Below, piece by piece: positions 41,459-48,405 of a stretch of 64,000 bases of DNA. The notes below the pieces were generated by a model. That model had not been told where the DNA came from, did no database searches, and worked only from the letters and a program-made list of their open reading frames with translations. The DNA is taken from assembly GCA_026392465.1 (NCBI GenBank), contig JAPLCA010000013.1, forward strand, positions 87,452 to 151,451, given 5' to 3'. A program made the translations under genes and the position numbers. This stretch comes from Propionibacteriales bacterium (GTDB lineage: Bacteria > Actinomycetota > Actinomycetes > Propionibacteriales > Nocardioidaceae). The number at the start of each line of letters is the position of its first letter. The stretch's first letter is position 1.

Positions 41459-42789
41459 GCCCGACCGACCGCTCACGGCGGCGCGCCGTCGCGACGGACG
41501 AGCCCGACGCGCCCCGCGTCGAGCGCGTCGACGCCGCGGGCAGGCCCGGCGTGAGCACCGTGTGGCGGCTGCGTTCGCTCGAGGCCGCGCGTCAGGTGCT
41601 GCGGGCCCGGCACGCCACCACGCAGGCCGGGTTCACCGCCGAGGCGATCCCCCAGGGCTACCTCGAGCACCACCCGATCCTCGTGTCCGACGGTCCGCAG
41701 CACGACGAGCAGCGCCGCAAGGTCGCGCGCTTCCTCGCGCCGGCCGTCGTCGCGGACCGCTACACCGACCTGATGCACGCCACCGCCGACCGTCTGCTCG
41801 CCGAGGCGGTGGCTGCGGGCGGCTGCCTGCTCGACGAGCTGGCCCTGCTCTACACCGTCGAGGTGACGGCCGAGGTCGTCGGGCTCACCGAGTCGTCGGT
41901 CCCGCGGATGGCCCGCCGGCTCGAGGCGATGTTCAGCCAGCCGCCGTTCGACGTCACCCGCCGCGACCTCGGCCGCACCCGGCGGCAGTGGATGCAGGCC
42001 GCCGTGAACGGGCTCGTCCCCGTGGGCCGGCTCCTCCTGGCCGACGTCCGGCCTGCGATCCGGGCACGGCGGCGCGAGCCGCGCGACGACATCGTCAGCC
42101 ACCTGCTCGCGGAGGGGTACTCGACGGCGAGCATCCTCGTCGAGTGCGTCACGTACGGCACGGCCGGGATGGTCACCACACGCGAGTTCGTCGTGATGGC
42201 CGCGCTGCACCTGCTCGGCGACGACGCCTTGCGCGCGCGCTACCTCGTCGCGCCGGAGTCGGAGCGGCTCGCGATCCTCGGGGAGGTCATCCGGCTGGAG
42301 CCGGTCGTCGGACACCTCTACCGGCGGGCCCAGCAGCCCATCGACGTCAGCGACGGCGACCAGTCCTGGACGATCCAGAGCGGCGACCTGGTCGACGTGT
42401 GCGTGCGCTCCGCGAACGCCGACCCCGAGGCCGTCGGCGACGCGCCGCTCGACCTCTGCCCCGGGCGGTCGCTGCCCGCGGGCGTGGGGGAGCCGGTCCT
42501 GGCGTTCGGCGACGGCGAGCACAAGTGCCCCGGGCAGCCGCTCGCGCTGCTCGAGACCGACGCGCTGCTCGTGCGTCTGCTCGCCCTCGAGCCACGGCTC
42601 GTGGCCGAGCCCGAGCTGGGCTGGGACCACCTGGTCGCGGGCTACTGGCTGCGCGGGGCGAGGCTCGCCCTCGGCGACGGCGGACCCGACGGGGGCAGCC
42701 CCCGGCGCGGACCCCGTACGAGCACGTCGGCCAGGATGGCGACCTTCGTGCGCGGCCTGACCCGGTGGCGGCCGGAGAAGACGTCGTAG
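41455..42789 (+). CDS. Cytochrome P450 of the carotenoid cluster
   Basis: A 444-residue P450. The haem loop is L-A-F-G-D-G-E-H-K-C-P-G-Q with Cys358, and the K-helix E-V-I-R matches ExxR. The I-helix reads A-G-M-V-T-T, so the conserved acid before Thr is Val240, which is unusual. GTG start overlaps the crtU stop, so it should act on the same carotenoid, for example by hydroxylating or cleaving an aromatic ring end; this is inference. The last 148 bp run antisense through the 3' end of crtB. The C-terminal extension of about 40 residues is Arg/Ser-rich and lies wholly in this overlap. Confidence 0.85.
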   Translation: MSPTDRSRRRAVATDEPDAPRVERVDAAGRPGVSTVWRLRSLEAARQVLRARHATTQAGFTAEAIPQGYLEHHPILVSDGPQHDEQRRKVARFLAPAVVADRYTDLMHATADRLLAEAVAAGGCLLDELALLYTVEVTAEVVGLTESSVPRMARRLEAMFSQPPFDVTRRDLGRTRRQWMQAAVNGLVPVGRLLLADVRPAIRARRREPRDDIVSHLLAEGYSTASILVECVTYGTAGMVTTREFVVMAALHLLGDDALRARYLVAPESERLAILGEVIRLEPVVGHLYRRAQQPIDVSDGDQSWTIQSGDLVDVCVRSANADPEAVGDAPLDLCPGRSLPAGVGEPVLAFGDGEHKCPGQPLALLETDALLVRLLALEPRLVAEPELGWDHLVAGYWLRGARLALGDGGPDGGSPRRGPRTSTSARMATFVRGLTRWRPEKTS

Positions 42790-43598
42790 TCGGCGGCCTC
42801 GACGAGGTCGAGGATGCGTGCGTACATGCGCAGGGCGGTGGCGACGCAGCGGGCACCGGGTGGCGGCAGCATCGCGACCCCGGGTGCCGCCTGGCGGTAG
42901 AGGGCGCGGTTGCGCTCGACCTGCTCGGCCATCATCGAGCGCCACGCGGGCGTCACGCGTCGTTCGGCCGGGTCGACACCGTAGCGGGCGAGGTCCGCCT
43001 GCGGCAGGTACACGCGCCCACGGTCGAGGTCCTCGCCGACGTCGCGCAGGAAGTTCGTGAGCTGGAACGCGTGGCCGAGCGCCCGCGCCGGCTCCTTCGC
43101 CGCGGGGGTCAGGGGCTGCAGCACCGGCAGCATCATCTCCCCGATCACGGCGGCGGAGCCCTCCATGTAGCCGTCGCGCAGCTCCTCCCAGGTGGCCCAG
43201 GTGGTGCGGGTGAGGTCGAGCTCCATCGCCCGGAAGAAGCGGTCGAAGCACTCGGGGTCCGTGCCCCGGCGCCGCAGGCTGTCGACGACGGCGGCCATGA
43301 CCGGCTCGTCGGCGCCGCCGGCCGCGACGCTGTCCCAGAAGTGCTGCTCGAAGCGACGCAGCCGGGCCGCCGGGTCGGCCTCGTCGTGCCCGGGCACCGC
43401 GGGGTCCACCCGCCCGGGCTCGTCGACGATGTCGTCGGCCAGCCGGCAGAGGGCGTAGACGGTGTACACGTCGATCCGCTGCTCGCGCGGCAGCAGCCTG
43501 GCGCCCCAGTAGTAGGTGGTGCCGTGCGCCCGTGTCAGCTCCGCGCACCGGGCGTAGCCGGCGGCGAGCCGCGGATCGGGGTGCAGGGGTCGGGGCAT
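42642..43598 (-). CDS. crtB: Phytoene synthase
   Basis: A 318-residue squalene/phytoene synthase. The first Asp-rich motif is D-D-I-V-D-E, preceded by Y-A-L-C-R-L-A. The second is N-F-L-R-D-V-G-E-D-L-D-R-G-R, followed by Y-L-P. It joins two GGPP molecules to phytoene. The ATG 43598 is the natural family start. A CTAGGCT sequence lies 10 nt upstream on the minus strand and may be the -10 box. Its final 49 codons overlap the convergent P450 gene. No GGPP synthase gene is present in the window. Confidence 0.95.
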   Translation of the reverse strand: MPRPLHPDPRLAAGYARCAELTRAHGTTYYWGARLLPREQRIDVYTVYALCRLADDIVDEPGRVDPAVPGHDEADPAARLRRFEQHFWDSVAAGGADEPVMAAVVDSLRRRGTDPECFDRFFRAMELDLTRTTWATWEELRDGYMEGSAAVIGEMMLPVLQPLTPAAKEPARALGHAFQLTNFLRDVGEDLDRGRVYLPQADLARYGVDPAERRVTPAWRSMMAEQVERNRALYRQAAPGVAMLPPPGARCVATALRMYARILDLVEAADYDVFSGRHRVRPRTKVAILADVLVRGPRRGLPPSGPPSPRASLAPRSQ

Positions 43599-43660
43599 GG
43601 TGAGACCCAGCCTAGGGCGAGAGGGCGTGCCACGATGGCTCTCGTGGAGCGGGGGTCGGC

Positions 43661-44797
43661 GTGAGCGGCGGACGGGTCGACGTGGCCGTAGTCGGCCTCG
43701 GGCCGGCGGGTCGCGCGCTGGCGTCGGCGTGCGCGACGCGCGGCCTGCGCGTCGTCGCCGTGGACCCGCGTCCCGACGCCGTCTGGGCACCCACGTACGG
43801 CGTCTGGGAGGACGAGCTCGTCGGACTGCCCGCGTCGGTGGTGCGCTCCCGCCTGGCGGCACCGGAGGTCCGGGCCGTCGACGTGCACCGCCTCTCCCGC
43901 CGCTACGTCGTGCTCGACAACGTCGCCCTGCAGGCCGCGCTGCCCCTCGGCGACGTCGACGTGCGGCGTGGTCGGCTCGACGACGCCGGGGTCGCGGCGC
44001 TGACGTCGTCGGCACGGGTGGTCGTCGACGCGCGCGGGGCCCGGCCCCAGGGCCTGCGCGTCGACGATCCCGCCCCCGCGCAGACCGCGTTCGGGGTGGT
44101 GGTGCCCGCCGACGTCGCGGCGCCGGCGCTGCAGGGCGCGGAGGCGCTGCTGATGGACTGGCGCACGGACTGGCGGGCGGACGGGGATGGGGCGGGGACC
44201 GCGGGTCTGCGCCCGTCGTTCCTCTACGCGATCCCGCTGGGCGACGGGACCGTGCTGCTGGAGGAGACCTGCCTCGCCGCCTCGCCTCCGCTGCACGTCG
44301 AGGAGCTGGAGGCACGGTTGCGACGTCGGCTCGCGGCCCGTGGCGTCGCACCGTCGGCCGTCGACGCGCCCCTGGGACGGGAGGTCGTGCACATCCCGAT
44401 GCGCGGGCGGGGTCGTCCGCCGGTCGAGGGGACTCTCGCCCACGGGGTCGCCGGACGCGGCGGGCACGTCGTCACCGGCTACTCGGTGGCGCACGCGCTG
44501 CGCCGTTCCCGCACGCTGGCCGACGAGCTCGCCGCCGGGCACGCGCCGCGCGGGGTCGATGCGCCGGCACCCGCCGACGCGCTGCGCGAGGCGGGCCTGC
44601 GGGCGGTGCTGCGGCTCGACGTCGAGGGCACCCTCGCCCTGTTCGACGGCTTCGGCCGTCTCCCCGCCCACCTGCAGCGCGCCTACATGTCCCGCGACGG
44701 CTCCCTGCTCGACGTCGCCACCGCCATGGGGTCGATGTTCCGCCGGATGCCCTGGTCGGGCCGCCGCGAGCTCGCCCGCGCCACCCTCCTCCCCTGA
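43661..44797 (+). CDS. crtY: Lycopene beta-cyclase (CrtY type)
   Basis: A 378-residue flavoprotein cyclase. It has V-A-V-V-G-L-G-P-A-G-R near residue 8, T-Y-G-V-W-E-D-E-L (CrtY hallmark) and S-F-L-Y-A-I-P-L-G followed by L-L-E-E-T-C-L-A. It cyclises lycopene to beta-carotene, the CrtU substrate. The GTG at 43661 overlaps the stop of a nine-codon reading frame beginning at ATG 43635, which might be a leader or chance. It is divergent from crtB with 62 bp between. The TGA stop is itself part of the inverted repeat that follows. Confidence 0.93.
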   Translation: MSGGRVDVAVVGLGPAGRALASACATRGLRVVAVDPRPDAVWAPTYGVWEDELVGLPASVVRSRLAAPEVRAVDVHRLSRRYVVLDNVALQAALPLGDVDVRRGRLDDAGVAALTSSARVVVDARGARPQGLRVDDPAPAQTAFGVVVPADVAAPALQGAEALLMDWRTDWRADGDGAGTAGLRPSFLYAIPLGDGTVLLEETCLAASPPLHVEELEARLRRRLAARGVAPSAVDAPLGREVVHIPMRGRGRPPVEGTLAHGVAGRGGHVVTGYSVAHALRRSRTLADELAAGHAPRGVDAPAPADALREAGLRAVLRLDVEGTLALFDGFGRLPAHLQRAYMSRDGSLLDVATAMGSMFRRMPWSGRRELARATLLP

Positions 44798-44881
44798 CCC
44801 CTCCCCGACTTTTGGACAGTTGCGGGGCGTCCGGGGCATCGGAAGTGCCCCGGAAGTGTCCAAAAGTTGGCGGGGGGTCAG
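44794..44881. repeat. Inverted repeat running from stop codon to stop codon
   Basis: The outer arms begin with CTGACCCC at 44794 and end with GGGGTCAG at 44881. The two TGA stop codons of crtY (44795-44797) and crtI (complement 44878-44880) are therefore themselves part of the palindrome. ACTTTTGGACA and its complement form the next block, with a few mismatches between. An inner perfect CCGGGGCA/TGCCCCGG stem follows. Probable bidirectional terminator. Confidence 0.85.
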
Positions 44882-46362
44882 CGGACGAGCTGGTTGACGC
44901 GCTCGGCCGCCAGGCGTCCCGACGGGAGCACCATGGGGACGCCCACGCCGGGGACGGTGCCCGACCCGGCGAAGACGAGGCCGGGCACGCGCCGGTCGAC
45001 GTTGGCGGGACGGAACGGGCCGGTCTGGGAGAACGTGTGCGCGAGGGCGAACGGGGTGCCCGCAGCCATGCCCTGCTCCTGCCACTCCAGCGGCGTGACC
45101 AGCTCGTCGACGACCACGTCGGTGGGGTAGCCCGACCGCTCCAGGAAGGCCAGCAGGCGCTCGCGCATCGGCCCGCGCTCGGCCTTCCAGTCCAGGTGTC
45201 CGACGTCGAGGTTGGGCGTCGGCTCGAGCACGTACAGCGTGCTGTGACCGTCGGGTGCGGCCTCGTCGTCGTCGAGCGAGTGCACGGTCACCAGGCGCGA
45301 GGGGTCGCGCATGAGCGTGCCGTGCGTCATGAGGTCCTCGAACGCCTCGTTCCACTGCTGGCCGAAGTGGATGTTGTGGTGCGCCTTGCCGTCCGGCACG
45401 CCCTTGACGCCCACGTGCCACACGACGCACGACGGCGAGTAGTCGCCGCCCAGCCGTCCGCCGATGCCCCGCACGGCACGAGGAGGCCGCAGGTCGGACA
45501 GGAGCCACGTGTAGGCGGTCGGCAGGTCGATGGTGCACACGACGGCGTCGGCGGCGACGGTGCCCTCGCCCGTCGCGACGCCGCGCACCCGGCCGCCGGC
45601 GTCGCGGACGAGTGCCGTCACCGTCGTGCCGTAGCGGATCTCCGCGCCCGCGTCGGTGGCGGCGTCGGCGAGGGCCCGGGGCACGGCGCGCATGCCGCCC
45701 TTCGGGAAGTAGACGCCCTCGATCGAGTCCATGTAGGTGATCACGGCGTACAGCGCCAGCGCGTCGTCCGGCGCGAGCCCGGCGTACATGGCCTGGAAGG
45801 AGAACAGGCGGTGCAGGCGCTCGTCGGCGAACCGGCGCCGGATCATCGGCCCCAGTCGGCCGAAGCCACCCATCGCGAGCAGCCGCGCCGCCGCGGCCGG
45901 ACGCGACAGCAGGTCGGTCGGCCGGTCGAAGTTGCGGTCGATGAAGTGCGGCATCTCCGTCAGGTACAGCCGCCGCAGCCAGGTGACGAACTCGTCGAAC
46001 GCGGCGGCGTCGACGCTGCCGCACTCGCGGTGTATTTCCGCCCGCATGGCCTCGTGGCCGTGCCGTACCTCCAGGGTGGAGCCGTCGGCGTAGAACGCGC
46101 GGTAGGCGGGGTCGAGGAGGGTCAGCTCGAGCCGCTCGGCCAGGCTCGACCCGGCCGCGCGCAGCGGGCGGTCGATGAGGTCGGGCATCGTCAGCACGGT
46201 CGGCCCGGTGTCGAACGTGAAGCCGTCGCGCTGCAGGATGCCGGCGCGCCCACCGGGCACGTCCTCGCGCTCCAGCACGGTCACGCGGTGACCGTCGCCC
46301 ACCAGGTGGCACGCGGCGGCGAGGCCGGCGAGCCCTGCTCCGACGACGACGACGTGACTCAT
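44878..46362 (-). CDS. crtI: Phytoene desaturase
   Basis: A 494-residue CrtI-type desaturase. The N-terminal FAD motif V-V-V-V-G-A-G-L-A-G-L-A-A is at residue 4, with G-G-R-A-G near 38 and the C-terminal carotenoid-desaturase signature G-T-V-P-G-V-G-V-P-M-V-L-P-S-G-R. It desaturates phytoene to lycopene. ATG 46362 has a GGAGGT site. It is transcribed on its own toward crtY. With crtB, crtY and crtU it completes a route from phytoene to aromatic carotenoid. Confidence 0.95.
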   Translation of the reverse strand: MSHVVVVGAGLAGLAAACHLVGDGHRVTVLEREDVPGGRAGILQRDGFTFDTGPTVLTMPDLIDRPLRAAGSSLAERLELTLLDPAYRAFYADGSTLEVRHGHEAMRAEIHRECGSVDAAAFDEFVTWLRRLYLTEMPHFIDRNFDRPTDLLSRPAAAARLLAMGGFGRLGPMIRRRFADERLHRLFSFQAMYAGLAPDDALALYAVITYMDSIEGVYFPKGGMRAVPRALADAATDAGAEIRYGTTVTALVRDAGGRVRGVATGEGTVAADAVVCTIDLPTAYTWLLSDLRPPRAVRGIGGRLGGDYSPSCVVWHVGVKGVPDGKAHHNIHFGQQWNEAFEDLMTHGTLMRDPSRLVTVHSLDDDEAAPDGHSTLYVLEPTPNLDVGHLDWKAERGPMRERLLAFLERSGYPTDVVVDELVTPLEWQEQGMAAGTPFALAHTFSQTGPFRPANVDRRVPGLVFAGSGTVPGVGVPMVLPSGRLAAERVNQLVR

Positions 46363-46454
46363 GCGACCTCCACTCGCTCGGTGCTCCCATCCTCACGGAC
46401 GTGCGCCGAGTCCGCCCGGCGACGTGCCCGTGCCGCACCCGCTAGCCTGCGACG

Positions 46455-47087
46455 GTGGGCGCCATCCATCTGATCCGTCACGGCCAGGCCTCGTTCGGCA
46501 GCGACGACTACGACCAGCTCTCCGCCCTCGGCACCCGCCAGGGCGGCTGGCTGGGGCTCGCGTGGGAGGCGTCGGACTTCCGTCCGCACTGGTCGGTGGC
46601 CGGCTCCATGCGCCGTCATGCCCAGACCGCGGTGGCCGTGCTCGACGCCGTCGACGGCGACCTGTACGACGTCGACGCGGGCTGGGACGAGTACGACCAC
46701 CTCGCGCTCGCGGGGGAGACGGTCACGCCGACGACGGACCCGCGGGAGTTCCAGGCGCGCCTCGACGCCGCCCTCGGTGCCTGGGTCAGCGGAGCGCCGT
46801 CGCCGGTCGAGTCGTTCGCGGAGTTCTCCGCCCGGGTGCTGCGTGCGCTCGACGACGCCGTCGCGCAGGCCGGGTCGGGTCGCCGCGTCGCCGTGTTCAC
46901 GTCGGGCGGGCCGATCGCCCTCGTCGCGTCGCACCTGCTGGCGGGCGACGCGTCGCTGTTCATCCCGCTGAACCGGGTGGTCGTCAACGCGTCGGTGACG
47001 ACCCTGATCGTCGGTCGAGGCGGCACGCGGCTGCTCACCTACAACGAGCACGGCCACGTGCCCGCCGACCAGGTCACGTTCCGGTAG
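46455..47087 (+). CDS. Histidine-phosphatase-superfamily protein, second His replaced
   Basis: A 210-residue phosphoglycerate-mutase-like protein. The phosphohistidine motif L-I-R-H-G-Q-A is at residue 6, S-M-R-R-H-A-Q-T-A near 52 and the acidic W-D-E-Y-D-H near 77. At the position of the second catalytic His the motif reads V-F-T-S-G-G-P-I with Ser150. Activity may be altered; similar Ser variants exist in actinobacterial relatives. The GTG start follows a TAGCCT -10 box (46443-46448) by 6 nt (leaderless). It ends 3 bp before the opposing crgA stop. Confidence 0.85.
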   Translation: MGAIHLIRHGQASFGSDDYDQLSALGTRQGGWLGLAWEASDFRPHWSVAGSMRRHAQTAVAVLDAVDGDLYDVDAGWDEYDHLALAGETVTPTTDPREFQARLDAALGAWVSGAPSPVESFAEFSARVLRALDDAVAQAGSGRRVAVFTSGGPIALVASHLLAGDASLFIPLNRVVVNASVTTLIVGRGGTRLLTYNEHGHVPADQVTFR

Positions 47088-47090
47088 GGC

Positions 47091-47546
47091 TCACTCCCAC
47101 TTCATCGCGAAGCCGAAGGCGGCCACGATGAAGCCCATGCCGATGACGATGTTCCAGTCGCCGAGGTCGGAGTAGACGGGGATGGTGATGTCGGTGCCGG
47201 AGATGACGTAGAACACGACGATCCACAGCAGGCCGATGACGGCCGAGGCGATCATCAGCGGCGCGGCGAAGCGGCTGCCGGTGGGTGTGCCGGGCTCCGG
47301 CTCGGGGCGCGTGCGCGAGGCGACCGACGAAGCGCCGAGCGCGATCACCGCGGCGATGGCGAAGTTCCAGCCGCCGAGGTCGAAGAGGCCCGGGATCGCG
47401 CCGATCTTGGGGAACGAGCGGTCGGAGACCGTGAAGAAGGCGCCGACCGCCCAGGCGACGGCCACCACCAGGAGCAGCAGGGCGAGCGGGTGCGCCCAGC
47501 CGCCTCGGCGCGTGCGGACCGTGCTCGGGGTGCTGTTCTTGGCCAC
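47091..47546 (-). CDS. crgA: Cell-division protein CrgA, tandem-duplicated form
   Basis: A 151-residue protein with four membrane helices, whereas classical CrgA has about 90 residues and two. The second half (residues 95-150) is a standard CrgA unit: P-L-M-I-A-S-A-V-I-G-L-L-W-I-V-V-F-Y-V then L-G-D-W-N-I-V-I-G. The first half (19-78) repeats the pattern: P-L-A-L-L-L-L-V-V-A-V-A-W then I-P-G-L-F-D-L-G-G-W-N-F-A-I. CrgA recruits septal peptidoglycan enzymes. The GTG 47546 has an AAAGAG site. It is divergent from the DUF881 gene and near pknB, as in other actinobacteria. Confidence 0.85.
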   Translation of the reverse strand: MAKNSTPSTVRTRRGGWAHPLALLLLVVAVAWAVGAFFTVSDRSFPKIGAIPGLFDLGGWNFAIAAVIALGASSVASRTRPEPEPGTPTGSRFAAPLMIASAVIGLLWIVVFYVISGTDITIPVYSDLGDWNIVIGMGFIVAAFGFAMKWE

Positions 47547-47631
47547 GGGGATCTCTTTCGGTGCCGTCTGCGGGTTCTGGGCTAGCGTAGTCGGCGTCGC
47601 GGACGGTGTCGGACTGGGGAGAGGTGCTCGC

Positions 47632-48375
47632 ATGTCGGGGACGCGTGCACGCTCGGCGAGGCGGTCCTCGCGCGGCTGGTCCGTCGCCGTGCTCGGCGTC
47701 TGCCTGGTGGCCGGCCTGACCGCCGCGGCAGCGCACCGCACCTCCGACGGGCAGGACCTGCGTCCGGCGGGCGGCGACGTCGCCTCGCTGGTCGGCGAGC
47801 GGGAACGTCGGGTCGAGCAGCGCCAGGCCGACGTGGTCGGACTGCAGCGCGAGATCGACGCGGCGACGGCTGCGGCCGACGACGCCAGCGGCGTCGAGGC
47901 GATCGTGCGTCGGCTGCGCACGCTGCGCGACCTGGCCGGGCTCAGCACCGTGCGCGGACCCGGCATCAGGGTCACGCTCACCGACGCCCCGCGCGACGCC
48001 GACTCCGCCGGGGTCGACCCGAACTACCTCGTGGTGCACCAGCAGGACCTGCAGGCGTTCGTCAACGCCCTGTGGGCCGGGGGCGCCGAGGCGGTGAGCC
48101 TGCAGGGGCAGCGGCTCGTGTCGACGACGGCGATCGTGTGCGTCGGCTCGAACGTCATCATCGACGGGCGTCCCTTCTCGCCGCCGTACGTGATCGAGGC
48201 GGTCGGGGACGTGCCGGGCATGACCTACTCGCTCGGGTCGTCGCCGGAGGTCGCCAACTACGAGCGGTACGTGACGAAGTTCCGGCTGGGCCTGAAGGTC
48301 GCGACCGGCGACGACCTCGTGGTCGCGCCCTACGGCGGTGCGACCGTCCTGCGGTACGCGTCGGCGCTCTCCTGA
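47632..48375 (+). CDS. DUF881-family membrane-anchored protein
   Basis: A 247-residue protein. An Arg-rich N-terminus precedes one membrane helix (V-A-V-L-G-V-C-L-V-A-G-L-T-A-A-A), then a coiled-coil stretch (R-E-R-R-V-E-Q-R-Q-A-D-V-V-G-L-Q-R-E-I-D) and the DUF881 domain with G-P-G-I-R-V-T-L-T-D-A near residue 108. It corresponds in position to Rv0012 of M. tuberculosis, between crgA and pknB. A septum or cell-wall role is likely but unproven. GGGGAGAGG ribosome site. Confidence 0.87.
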   Translation: MSGTRARSARRSSRGWSVAVLGVCLVAGLTAAAAHRTSDGQDLRPAGGDVASLVGERERRVEQRQADVVGLQREIDAATAAADDASGVEAIVRRLRTLRDLAGLSTVRGPGIRVTLTDAPRDADSAGVDPNYLVVHQQDLQAFVNALWAGGAEAVSLQGQRLVSTTAIVCVGSNVIIDGRPFSPPYVIEAVGDVPGMTYSLGSSPEVANYERYVTKFRLGLKVATGDDLVVAPYGGATVLRYASALS

Positions 48376-48398
48376 CCGGCGTCGCCGCCGGCCAGGAG
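48369..48398. terminator. Bidirectional hairpin between DUF881 and pknB
   Basis: A 13-bp stem (48369-48381 with 48386-48398) carries one mismatch and a 4-nt loop. It overlaps the DUF881 stop codon and ends 8 bp before the pknB stop. No T-run. Confidence 0.75.
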
Positions 48399-48405
48399 AG
48401 CCCGG

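Noticed and set aside
38834..41476. Long minus-strand frame under crtT and crtU
   Set aside because: Antisense to well-supported genes and lacking any domain.
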